From: Lapidilactobacillus mulanensis
Lineage (GTDB): Bacteria; Bacillota; Bacilli; Lactobacillales; Lactobacillaceae
NCBI RefSeq assembly: GCF_003946215.1
Contig: NZ_RHOW01000004.1
Coordinates: 1 to 64,000, forward strand
Direction of reading: 5' to 3'
DNA length: 64,000 bases
Both the position numbers and the translations under genes were made by a program. The notes beneath the pieces are model-generated. The model made no database searches. It saw only the letters and a program-made list of their open reading frames with translations, and was not told the origin of the DNA. Positions 36,505 through 44,984 of this stretch are shown in pieces. How positions within the stretch are numbered: the stretch's first letter is position 1; each line of letters starts with the position of its first letter.

Positions 36505-38199
36505 ATGAGAAAAAATAAAGCAATTATGATTGGTGCCGGCCTTTCCAACATGGCCGCTGCCGTTTATCTAATTCAAGAAGGCAAATGGCAAGGTGATCAG
36601 ATCACCTTCTATTCACTCGATGATCACGGTGCTAACGATGGCGCCACCACTGATTCTGTCACGGATGAGTATTGGAATAAGAATCATCCGCTTGAAAATA
36701 AAAAAGGCTACGTCGCTCGTGGTGGCCGCATGTTAAACTATCGGACCTATGTTGATTTGATGGACCTTTTAAATCGGGTCCCTTCAACAACAGAGCCAAA
36801 TATGACTGCCGCCGAAGATACACGCGACTTCGATGCCAAACACCGCACGTTTGACAAAGCGCGTTTACTAGAAGGCGACAAAGGCATCATCGATGGTGGC
36901 AAGCTTGGTTTTAACAACCAAGACCGGCTAATGTTGACTAAATTAATTGCCATGCCCGATTCAGAAGAGGAAAAATTGGACAATGTGACCATCTCCGAAT
37001 ATTTCAAAGATGATCCCCATTTCTTCAATACCAATTTCTGGATGATGTGGGAAACAACTTTCGCCTTCCGTTTGCAAAGTTCCGCTCAAGAATTCAGACG
37101 TTACATGCACCAGATGATCTACGAATTCACGCAGATCGAGCATTTGGTCGGTGTTAACCGGACCAGATATAACCAGTATGAGAGCATCATGTTGCCACTG
37201 ATCAATTACTTGAAGGATCAAGGCGTTAAAATCGTCTTAGATCGTCTCGTCACTGACTGGGATTTCAAAGATACGCCGATGCAAGATGAAATCACAGTCA
37301 CGGGATTAGAAATGCTAAATACCAAGACCAACAAAAAAGAACACGTTGATGTCGACGATGACACTGCCGTTATTTTCACCAACGGATCAATCACCGACTC
37401 TGCAACAATGGGCGATTATGATCATCCAGCTGCAGAAAATATGGATTACGGTGCCGCTTCGAGTTTATGGAAAAAAGCCAGCGAGCGTTTCTATAACGTT
37501 GGTAATCCCGATAAATTCTTTGCAGATCGCAATGCCAGTGAGTGGGTCAGTTTCACACTGACTACAAGTGATCACGTCTTGCTCAACGAAATCACTCGGA
37601 TCACCACGCAAGTTCCTGGTAATGCCTTGAATTCATTCATCTCGACTTCACCGATCACCGAACTCGGCCAAAGAGATGTCAACATGTCGATCGTTGTTCA
37701 CCATCAACCTCACTTCACTACTCAAAAACCAAACGAATCTGTTATTTGGGGCTATTTCCTTTACCCACGTCGTCGCGGCGAATTCGTCGACAAGCAATAT
37801 ATCAAGATGACCGGTAAAGAAATGTTGCAAGAATTGATCGGTCAATTATCTAAAGTCGATCCTGGCCCAGGTAATATTCGTGATAAAGAGTCTGAAATTA
37901 TGGACAGTGTTATCAACAATATTCCTGTTTACATGCCATATGCTTCTGCCTTGTTTAACAATCGTGCCAAGACAGATCGTCCCAAGGTTATTCCTGCACA
38001 TTCGACCAACCTCGCCTTCACTGGTGAATTTGTAGAACAGCCTTACCAGATGATTTTCACGGAACAAAGCGCCGTCCGTTCCGGCGAAATTGCGGCTTAC
38101 CACTTCGCTGGAATTCCAATGGCCAACTTGGTCAAGACACCACGTTACGATAAGGATCTCAAGACCTTAGCACGCGCTGCTAAAAAAATGTTTGATTAA
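36505..38199 (+). CDS. ohyA: Oleate hydratase
   Basis: FAD-containing enzyme that adds water to the cis-9 double bond of unsaturated fatty acids to give 10-hydroxy acids; in lactobacilli it detoxifies host and plant fatty acids. The 564-residue protein starts with the dinucleotide fold GAGLSNMAAAVYLIQEG and has RGGRMLNYRTYVDLMDLL, FWMMWETTFAF and the C-terminal FTGEFVEQPYQMIFTEQSAVRSGE (shown in part: EQPYQMIFTEQSA). Length matches family members. RBS GGAGA precedes ATG. Confidence 0.95.
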   Translation: MRKNKAIMIGAGLSNMAAAVYLIQEGKWQGDQITFYSLDDHGANDGATTDSVTDEYWNKNHPLENKKGYVARGGRMLNYRTYVDLMDLLNRVPSTTEPNMTAAEDTRDFDAKHRTFDKARLLEGDKGIIDGGKLGFNNQDRLMLTKLIAMPDSEEEKLDNVTISEYFKDDPHFFNTNFWMMWETTFAFRLQSSAQEFRRYMHQMIYEFTQIEHLVGVNRTRYNQYESIMLPLINYLKDQGVKIVLDRLVTDWDFKDTPMQDEITVTGLEMLNTKTNKKEHVDVDDDTAVIFTNGSITDSATMGDYDHPAAENMDYGAASSLWKKASERFYNVGNPDKFFADRNASEWVSFTLTTSDHVLLNEITRITTQVPGNALNSFISTSPITELGQRDVNMSIVVHHQPHFTTQKPNESVIWGYFLYPRRRGEFVDKQYIKMTGKEMLQELIGQLSKVDPGPGNIRDKESEIMDSVINNIPVYMPYASALFNNRAKTDRPKVIPAHSTNLAFTGEFVEQPYQMIFTEQSAVRSGEIAAYHFAGIPMANLVKTPRYDKDLKTLARAAKKMFD

Positions 38200-38215
38200 C
38201 TGAATTGAACGTAAG

Positions 38216-38247
38216 ACGATCACGTCGATTGATGACGTGATCGTTTT
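38216..38247 (+). terminator. Rho-independent terminator of ohyA
   Basis: ACGATCACGTC / GACGTGATCGT stem followed by TTTTTT. Confidence 0.92.
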
Positions 38248-38270
38248 TTGTGCGTTTTTAATCTACTTAC

Positions 38271-38582
38271 GGTTGAAAGTGCTGGGGCTGGCAGGTCTGT
38301 GGCTGTGGGACCGCTCTCCACTTTTCCGAAACGTGTTCTGCAACATTGAAATCAGCATCTAAGAGATCAAGCCACGAAGAATGAAGCCCGATTCTTGTGT
38401 CTTGACGTCTTAGCTGTTGATTTCAACCCATGTTGCGCCACACTCTGGAAAAAGTTCCGAGCTTCGATTGAAGCCCCGGAAAAACGCCGGGTCTTCAATA
38501 CGATCCACCATGTAAGGCGGGCAAAAACGGCCCGCCAACATGGTTAGCACTGCCACGACTGCCTGCCCCAGCACTTTCGACC
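38271..38582 (+). repeat. P1-type structured palindrome with nested hairpin insertion (composite copy 4)
   Basis: Outer arms GGTTGAAAGTGCTGGGGC / GCCCCAGCACTTTCGACC. The first inner hairpin is enlarged by about 110 nt that themselves form a long imperfect hairpin (GCAACAT...ATGTTGC outside, ATTCTTGTG / CACGAAGAAT inside). The central hairpin has GATTGAAG/CTTCAATAC and apical CCCCGG/CCGGGT, again with paired changes relative to other copies. Confidence 0.88.
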
Positions 38583-38799
38583 TAAACGTATTTGAGTTAG
38601 TGTAGGAATTGAATAACTGGGTTCCTATAACTTAATTGACATTGTTGTCTTTACTCTAAATAGTTCAGCTTGAGAGTTTGATTGATTATCATGTCCGCAT
38701 TTCGTCTTCTAGAAATTAAAGTTGCAGTACAAGTCAGTCGCACAGGACTAGACGTTAACTAGAGTAACCACTATAAAACTGCCGAGATGAGTCAGAACG

Positions 38800-39085
38800 C
38801 GGAAGAAAAAGTTGCGACTCGCAGTGAAATTGTTCTTGCGGGACCAAATTATTTCCTAAATGTTCTCGGATGAGTTACGCAAGAATTCAGTTCTCCACAA
38901 ACCCAAGTCCCGCTAGAACAAGGGTGAGCTTCAAGACTTTTGTGGGTTTCAAAAGGCTTGAAGTCATCCCCACAGCGAGGCGCAACATTTTTCTGCAGCG
39001 TTCTGACGGAACCAAACAAACTCCTACCATACGCAAAATAAGTGTTCAAAACTTGCAGTTTCCCAGTTCCGCCACAAAATTCGCC
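38800..39085 (+). repeat. Degenerate P2-type palindrome (composite copy 4)
   Basis: The right arm GCAGTTTCCCAGTTCCGCCA and the edge AAATTCGCC match other P2 copies. The left part is strongly diverged but still rich in inverted repeats (for example GGCTTGAAGT / GCTTCAAGAC and GTTGCG.../...CGCAAC). The linker 38583-38799 retains GGTTCCTATAACTT-like blocks. Convergent genes ohyA and the binding-protein gene end on either side. Confidence 0.65.
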
Positions 39086-39109
39086 AACATCAACAAATTA
39101 TCAATGCCT

Positions 39110-40159
39110 TTATCGACTCGATGAACTGGTCGATTGATAGTCAGCAACATTTTCTTTCGTAATTTTCGCGTAGGGCAAATAATTTTGCTGAGTAAATCTT
39201 GAATCTTTTTCTGAGTTATCATTTGTTTCCAGCATCATGACCAAATCGGCCATTTTCTTGGCCTGCCCTTCTTTATCATTATAAACCGTTCCTGCGAGCA
39301 ATCCCTGTTTCACAGCCACTAAGCCTTCATCCGTACCATCAATGCCGAAAAAAACGGGAATACTTGATTCAGTTCGATTCAGCTTTGCATAAGCATCAAT
39401 ACCTCCTAGTGCCATGTCGTCATTATTTGAAAGGACGAGTTCGATCTTATTTTGATACTGATTGATCAGCTGAAGCATCCGATTCTGGGCTTGTGAGCGA
39501 TTCCAGTTGGCAACACCATATCCCAGCTTTTCTAATTTAATACCGCTAGCTTTTAAAGTGTTGACTGCCTCTTCTGTCCGAATAATGGCGTCTTGATGGC
39601 CAGGCTCACCCTCTAAAACCACATATTGAATCTTGCCATCTCGATTACGATCGACATCATTATTCCCTCGAATGAAATCCGCCGCGAGTTCACCCTGCAT
39701 TACACCGGATTCTTTTGCATTTCCACCCACATAATAGAGTTTATTCCACTGCTTCAAATCTTCGGTAACTGGTTCTCGATTGAAAAAAATGACGGGGATT
39801 TTTTTCTTTTTGGCCAATTCGATAATTTCAGATGAGTCCGTTCGATCGACCAAATTAACGAGAAGCACATTGCAACCCGCGTCAATAAGTTCCTTAACCT
39901 GCGTATTTTGACGGCGTTGTGAGTCCGCTGCGTCACGAGTCGTCACTAGAGTTGAAATATCTTTATTGTCGCCATTGCGTTTCAGTTCACCTTCAAAACT
40001 CGTGACCAGCTCTTTGATAAAGACATCCGTTTGGTCATAGCAAGAAATTCCCACATAAATTCTACTCGCGTCTCCTGTCTGCGTTTTGGCACAGGCACTT
40101 AATAACAATACCGCTACGCCGCAAAAGATAAGCTTCCAAAATTTTTTCTGTTTCAACAT
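39110..40159 (-). CDS. Galactose/glucose-type substrate-binding lipoprotein (canonical order)
   Basis: 349 residues with lipobox LLSAC (Cys23). The mature part follows the usual GBP order: YVGISCYDQTDVF, FFNREP, VGGNAKESG, the calcium-loop-like DRNRDGKIQ, EPGHQDAIIR, NWNRSQ, SNNDDMALGG and FGIDGTDEG. These contain the equivalents of the E. coli MglB sugar contacts N91, H152, D154, R158, W183, N211 and D236. It is the last gene of the yesN-yesM-SBP group and has no permease of its own nearby on that transcript, so it may share the mgl transporter or supply the sensor kinase. RBS GAGGTGTT precedes ATG. Confidence 0.88.
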   Translation of the reverse strand: MLKQKKFWKLIFCGVAVLLLSACAKTQTGDASRIYVGISCYDQTDVFIKELVTSFEGELKRNGDNKDISTLVTTRDAADSQRRQNTQVKELIDAGCNVLLVNLVDRTDSSEIIELAKKKKIPVIFFNREPVTEDLKQWNKLYYVGGNAKESGVMQGELAADFIRGNNDVDRNRDGKIQYVVLEGEPGHQDAIIRTEEAVNTLKASGIKLEKLGYGVANWNRSQAQNRMLQLINQYQNKIELVLSNNDDMALGGIDAYAKLNRTESSIPVFFGIDGTDEGLVAVKQGLLAGTVYNDKEGQAKKMADLVMMLETNDNSEKDSRFTQQNYLPYAKITKENVADYQSTSSSSR

Positions 40160-40181
40160 AACACCTCTACTTCAATAAAGA

Positions 40182-41153
40182 CTATTGATTCATCGTTGTT
40201 AAGAGTTGCTGATTCTTTTCGGAAAACAGCTGTTCACGACGTATGACGCGAAAAGAAACAGACTGAGCTTGAATACCTTTGTATGGATGCTTAAGAAACT
40301 GTGCTAACTGACTTAGGCTTTGATGGCCCACACTAAATTGATCAGGCACAATGAGACATTCTATGGCATCTGTATCGAGATAATAAATCGCCTCGGTAGA
40401 ATGACCGATGCCATAAACGACCGGACCAGTTAAATTGTTAGTCTTAACTTGATTGCCCAATATCGTCAAGCTTTGATCATCTAATGCAACTAGCACATTT
40501 GTTCTCGTTAGCTGTGAGCGTTTTTTGTTTTGATCTGTTTCAGTCGAGTGACTCGTTTGCCAAGAAATCATTGCACCTTTCCCTTTAATCCCATTTTCAA
40601 ATCCCTGCTGTCGACGCGCCACAGCTTCTGTGGATTTTGTTTCGGAAACAAGTCCAATTGTTTTTCCAGCAAGATTCCCCGAATAGTCGTTCAATATTTC
40701 TTTAGCCAAAGCTTTCCCCATAGCGTAATTATCTGGTTCAACTGTATTTAAAGCCGTTGTTTTCGATGTTAAAGAAGCTTTAGAGCCAATTAAGAGGATC
40801 GGGATCTGATGGTCACTTTTCGTTAGCGTTGCTTCCATATTGGCTCCAGTGGCGGGCTGGAGAATAATCGCATCAGCCCCCTGTTTGATTTCTTGATCAA
40901 TTAAGCGCTGTTGCTCTTTGACAGTCATCGTTTTTCCAGTATCTACAACAAACATTTCTGCATTAAAATCCTTGCTCGCTTTTTTTAGGCCATATCTCAA
41001 CGAAGCCCATTGATTCCCATCAGAGTCAGGAATGATAACAGCCACTTTGCCCACAACTGAATTGGTATTCCCGTTTAACATCACAGAAGCGAGAATAATC
41101 GCTAAGATAGCTAAGACAGCTTCAACCAGAATAAATATTTTATTATTTTTCAT
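40182..41153 (-). CDS. Membrane-anchored ribose-type sugar-binding protein
   Basis: 323 residues. One N-terminal membrane segment (about 6-24, IFILVEAVLAILAIILASVM) has no lipobox, so the protein stays anchored outside. The rest is a periplasmic-binding fold of the RbsB kind (VAVIIPDSDGNQWASLRYGL, GADAIILQPA, GKTIGLVSE, RRQQGFENGI). The upstream open frame adds 18 codons, but GTGGAGGCACCG directly precedes ATG at 41153, which overlaps the yesM stop. Being coupled to a sensor kinase, it is likely a sensory rather than a transport binding protein. Confidence 0.82.
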   Translation of the reverse strand: MKNNKIFILVEAVLAILAIILASVMLNGNTNSVVGKVAVIIPDSDGNQWASLRYGLKKASKDFNAEMFVVDTGKTMTVKEQQRLIDQEIKQGADAIILQPATGANMEATLTKSDHQIPILLIGSKASLTSKTTALNTVEPDNYAMGKALAKEILNDYSGNLAGKTIGLVSETKSTEAVARRQQGFENGIKGKGAMISWQTSHSTETDQNKKRSQLTRTNVLVALDDQSLTILGNQVKTNNLTGPVVYGIGHSTEAIYYLDTDAIECLIVPDQFSVGHQSLSQLAQFLKHPYKGIQAQSVSFRVIRREQLFSEKNQQLLTTMNQ

Positions 41154-43008
41154 CGGTGCCTCCACTATCCTGACCAGCGATTCCTTGACTATGCAGCCCC
41201 TGTTCAAGACGCTTTCGAGTTTCTTCAGAATAAGGAATTGCCGGGAATCTCATAACGACTGTGGTGCCTTCATCGGGTTTGCTCTTGATCGTTAATCCAT
41301 ATTCCGTGCCAAAGTGAAGTTGAATACGTTTATTGACATTTACAAGCCCCACACCAGATCCTTTTTTAGCTACCTTGGTACTATCACTCAGGAGCGACGA
41401 AACTTGTTCTGCGGACATCCCAATGCCATTGTCAGTGACCGAGAGAACAATATCACCATCTGAAAATTTACCTACTACTCGGATATATTCCTCATCATCC
41501 ACATCGCGCACCGCATAATTCAGACTATTCTCCAAGATGGGTTGCAGAATTAATTTAACCGTCGCATATTTTTCAATCTGTGGATCAATTTCAAACTCAA
41601 CCGAAATGGATTCTTGGTAACGTTCCTTTTGAATATTCATATAGCTTTTTGCATGTTGCAATTCATCTGCAATCGAAATAATCGTACGCCCTTTTGATAA
41701 ACTGACTCGAAATAACTTAGCGAGTTGCGTGATCATGAACACCGCCTTCTCATTACGCTCACCTTCAATCATCCAAGTGATAGAATCCAAGGTGTTGTAT
41801 AAAAAGTGGGGATTGATCTGGCTCTGCAAAACGTCCAACTCACTTTTACGCCGTTCATTATGTTCCACGATCACTTCCTGCATCAGTTGCTCATTTTGTT
41901 CGTACGATTGCTGAATCGATTCGCCTAGATGTCTAATTTCTGAAGAACCACCACTATAAATATTTGGTGTTTTACCTGATTCGTATTCGGTTACAGAGTC
42001 ATTAAGCTTTTTCAGTGGTCGTGAAATTCTTAGAGAGATCAAGCGATTTACGACCACGAGAACCATTGCCATCATTACCAAATATAGCGACATGAAAAGA
42101 CCGGCTTGTAACCGATCTTGCTTAAATGTCGTGGCTGGGATCACACCAACTAGTTTCCAACCTGTATAACTAATGTCGTTAGCAATGACTTTGCGCTTCT
42201 CCCCTCTAAACGATTCATCATAACTTCCTTCTTGATAATCGGCCACCGCTTGATTGTTCTCGGCAGTGATTCCTCTAGCAATTTGAGTTTGCTTAGGGTG
42301 ATAGATTATCTTTCCTTGACTATCACACAGATAAAAATATTTCTCATTATTTTGGGTGTTCAATTGATCCATGATATGAGAAATTTGATAATAGTCCATG
42401 TCAACAAGTAAGACGCCAAGCTGCGATTCACCGCCTGTACTCAATTCCACAGCGCGGCTTAGAGAAATGACCTCATCATATCGCATCGTGCCATTATCAA
42501 AAAGATTTTGAATGTGTGGCGTCGAAAAATGGATATTTTCAACTTGTGCGAGCGCTTCTTGATACCAGTCCTGACTAGTCACATCCGGGTCTTCCTTCTG
42601 CAAAGCCACTGGTTCAGCCGCCATCAGACTGCCTGAATGATTATAAATAGCAATATTTGATAAATTATTTTTGTTGCTCTGGTAGAGGAGATTCATGCCT
42701 GAATGAATACGTTCAGTCTGGAGTGAAAGATCATTTTCTTTGACCACATCATAATAAACAGCATCGGATATTTGTCGCATTTGAATCAGATAATCTTCCA
42801 ATGATTCTCTCGTTTGCTGAGCCATTTCTTGTGTGGTATCGATTTCTTTTTCCTTCGAGAGTGAAGAGAACCGCTCATACAATAACACACCAGTGATCAT
42901 AGTTACGATAATCGATAACGTCGAAAAAACAAGCATGATAATCGATTGCATACCCATCGAAAGAATCTTGTTAGTGTGTTTTGACCCTTTGCTCATCACT
43001 TTCTGCAT
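41143..43008 (-). CDS. YesM-like sensor histidine kinase
   Basis: 621-residue LytS/YesM-type kinase. Membrane helix at about 20-40, extracellular Cache-like sensor (about 45-300), second helix (about 305-325), HAMP-like region (LISLRISRPLKKLNDSVTEY), His_kinase domain with phospho-His in QSQINPHFLYNTLDSITWMI (shown fully here at 20 residues) and HATPase_c with NSLNYAV and DNGIGMS. RBS AGGATGGG precedes ATG. It overlaps the yesN-like gene by 38 nt and the binding-protein gene by 11 nt. Confidence 0.9.
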   Translation of the reverse strand: MQKVMSKGSKHTNKILSMGMQSIIMLVFSTLSIIVTMITGVLLYERFSSLSKEKEIDTTQEMAQQTRESLEDYLIQMRQISDAVYYDVVKENDLSLQTERIHSGMNLLYQSNKNNLSNIAIYNHSGSLMAAEPVALQKEDPDVTSQDWYQEALAQVENIHFSTPHIQNLFDNGTMRYDEVISLSRAVELSTGGESQLGVLLVDMDYYQISHIMDQLNTQNNEKYFYLCDSQGKIIYHPKQTQIARGITAENNQAVADYQEGSYDESFRGEKRKVIANDISYTGWKLVGVIPATTFKQDRLQAGLFMSLYLVMMAMVLVVVNRLISLRISRPLKKLNDSVTEYESGKTPNIYSGGSSEIRHLGESIQQSYEQNEQLMQEVIVEHNERRKSELDVLQSQINPHFLYNTLDSITWMIEGERNEKAVFMITQLAKLFRVSLSKGRTIISIADELQHAKSYMNIQKERYQESISVEFEIDPQIEKYATVKLILQPILENSLNYAVRDVDDEEYIRVVGKFSDGDIVLSVTDNGIGMSAEQVSSLLSDSTKVAKKGSGVGLVNVNKRIQLHFGTEYGLTIKSKPDEGTTVVMRFPAIPYSEETRKRLEQGLHSQGIAGQDSGGTDEK

Positions 43009-44599
43009 ATCCCATCCTATATTTTAATGGTGAAAGACCAAATCGCCTTTTGAAAACATAACTGAAATAATTTGGATCAATATAGCCGATCTTGCGGCCG
43101 ATCACATAACTTTTCTCTTCTGTTTCGAGCAATAAGCGAGATGCCCGATCTAGTCGATAATCAGTTAGATATCCAATAAACGATTTGCCTGTCTCTCGTT
43201 TAAACATGGAAGAAAAATATGAATTGGAAACACCGAGAGATTGACAGACATCATCCAGTGACAAGCTTTCATTAGCATAATTTTGATGCACATACTCCTG
43301 TGCCTTTGAAACTAAGGACTGAGTAGACCGGCTCCCGGCAGAACGCAACTTCTCATGTAATAAGTTACTGATCTCCACGAGCCATCTTCGCAATGCTTCT
43401 GGTTCTAGGTCAGGAAGCCACTGATATAAATCCTTGAGATCTTTCGTAAATGGCGCTATGGAAATACTATTATTGGCAGCAAAACGATACAATGAGCCAA
43501 TTAATTCTGAAACCACAATGATATGTTGTGGCAAGGATTTTTCAGTAGTATAAACATGATCAAGATATTTATTCGCTTCTGCTGAAATTTCGTCTGCGGA
43601 TCCCACGTGAATCTTTTTTAATAGGTCTGATAGCTCGATGTCATCGGTTAGATTGAACCCTTCCATTTTTTGTGGGGCAACTTCTTTGATATTGATCACG
43701 CGAGAAGCACCGTAGATTCCCCGATAAGAAACCGCCATTCTCGCACCGGCATATGATTGATCGAGCTCAAGTAAGTGAGCGGCCACTTGACCAATGCCGA
43801 TCGTAACAATTGCACCAATCATGCGAAAAATATATTTACACAGATGGTCACAATCATCAGTTAATCGCGAAACCTCATTTTCATTCTGTAGTTGAACTAA
43901 CATCACCGTATCGGTTAAATACGTGAAATAAACGGCTTCCCATTCTTGATCGAAATAATTCTTAGCTTGTTGTTGCACGGATGCCACCAATAATGAAATA
44001 TCCATTTCTGCTGGTGCTTGTGTCAGGGAGGTGTGGAGTACCAGACAACAATATAAGGGACCAGTCAGGGGGATCTGATAGTTTGCTAGATATCTAGGTA
44101 AATCTACTTCTTTTATTTTACCTTCAAGCAGGGTCGAATAAAAGTTAGTCTGCATGAGTGGCAATGATTCTTGATAATGCTGCTGTAAAATTTCCACATT
44201 GCGACTTTCATTAATTTCTCGATCTAGCTTTTCTTTCAATCGCGTAAATACTTCAGTGAGTTCCTTGGCACCAGCCGGCTTTAAAATATATTCCCCCACG
44301 CTCAGATGGAGCGCCTCTTTTGCATATTCAAATTCGTCAAATCCAGTAAAAATAAGCACTTTTGTAGTTGGGTAATCAGCTCGGACGTGTTGAATAAGTT
44401 CTAGCCCATTCATATAAGGCATCTTAATATCGGTCATGATGACATCAGGTTGACAATCGGCCATGATATCAAGCGCTTTCATTCCGCTGCTAGCTCGTCC
44501 AATGATCGTAAAGCCTAACGCCTCCCAATCAAGTTTTTTAATGATGGCGTCTAAAACTTCTTCCTCATCATCCACTAAAAGGAGCGTGTAGTTTTCCAT
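42971..44599 (-). CDS. YesN-like response regulator with AraC-type DNA-binding domain
   Basis: 542 residues. The receiver domain (1-120) has acidic pocket D10-D11 and phospho-acceptor Asp57 in MTDIKMPYMNG. A middle region of about 300 residues follows, then a C-terminal AraC pair of helix-turn-helices (about 435-535, LSLDDVCQSLGVSNSYFSSM and IGRKIGYIDPNYFSYVFKRR). First gene of the regulator-binding protein operon. RBS TGGAGGAAAG. The likely target is the neighbouring mgl operon. Confidence 0.92.
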   Translation of the reverse strand: MENYTLLLVDDEEEVLDAIIKKLDWEALGFTIIGRASSGMKALDIMADCQPDVIMTDIKMPYMNGLELIQHVRADYPTTKVLIFTGFDEFEYAKEALHLSVGEYILKPAGAKELTEVFTRLKEKLDREINESRNVEILQQHYQESLPLMQTNFYSTLLEGKIKEVDLPRYLANYQIPLTGPLYCCLVLHTSLTQAPAEMDISLLVASVQQQAKNYFDQEWEAVYFTYLTDTVMLVQLQNENEVSRLTDDCDHLCKYIFRMIGAIVTIGIGQVAAHLLELDQSYAGARMAVSYRGIYGASRVINIKEVAPQKMEGFNLTDDIELSDLLKKIHVGSADEISAEANKYLDHVYTTEKSLPQHIIVVSELIGSLYRFAANNSISIAPFTKDLKDLYQWLPDLEPEALRRWLVEISNLLHEKLRSAGSRSTQSLVSKAQEYVHQNYANESLSLDDVCQSLGVSNSYFSSMFKRETGKSFIGYLTDYRLDRASRLLLETEEKSYVIGRKIGYIDPNYFSYVFKRRFGLSPLKYRMGYAESDEQRVKTH

Positions 44600-44636
44600 A
44601 ATCTTTCCTCCAGTTATATTTAGAGTAGAGATACTA

Positions 44637-44652
44637 GATAAAGCGCTTAACT
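44637..44652 (-). promoter_or_regulatory. Candidate cre site upstream of the yesN-like gene
   Basis: The minus strand reads GTTAAGCGCTTTAT, close to the catabolite-responsive element TGWAANCGNTNWCA, about 38 nt before the start codon. CcpA control would fit a sugar regulon. The gap 44653-44871 shows nothing further. Confidence 0.5.
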
Positions 44653-44871
44653 TTTATGCCGGGCGCTTTTTTAATTTTTATTTTATGCCACCTTGTCGAC
44701 AGAATCAGTTTTATTATATCAAATAATTGTTAAGAAAAATACAATTCATTTATTATAGTTGACCTGTTTCCAGCTAAGTTACGCGTCAGCCATCGGATTT
44801 AAAAATAGTCTGACATTTAGAGAACTGAGTCCGCATGCGCATCGAATAAATGATTTCAAACCAATAAGCGA

Positions 44872-44912
44872 CAAAAAACGATTCAGCTGCACAACACAAC
44901 TGAATCGTTTTT
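44872..44912 (-). terminator. Terminator of the mgl operon
   Basis: ACGATTCAG(T/C)TG paired with CA.CTGAATCGT, followed by TTTTTT on the minus strand, about 75 nt after the mglC-like stop. It separates the transport operon from the yesN operon. Confidence 0.85.
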
Positions 44913-44984
44913 ATCTAATTCAAATTTTCCAAGACTATTGTTATTGATCCTGAATCTATTTTTGCCAATTAAGCAAGTAGCGAC

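Noticed and set aside
38583-39085. Retron or group II intron ncRNA in the remodelled repeat behind ohyA
   Set aside because: No reverse transcriptase gene is near, and the right arm clearly matches the P2 repeat family.
44759-44947. 62-codon frame between the yesN-like gene and mglC
   Set aside because: No ribosome site, low-complexity composition, and it overlaps the mgl terminator.
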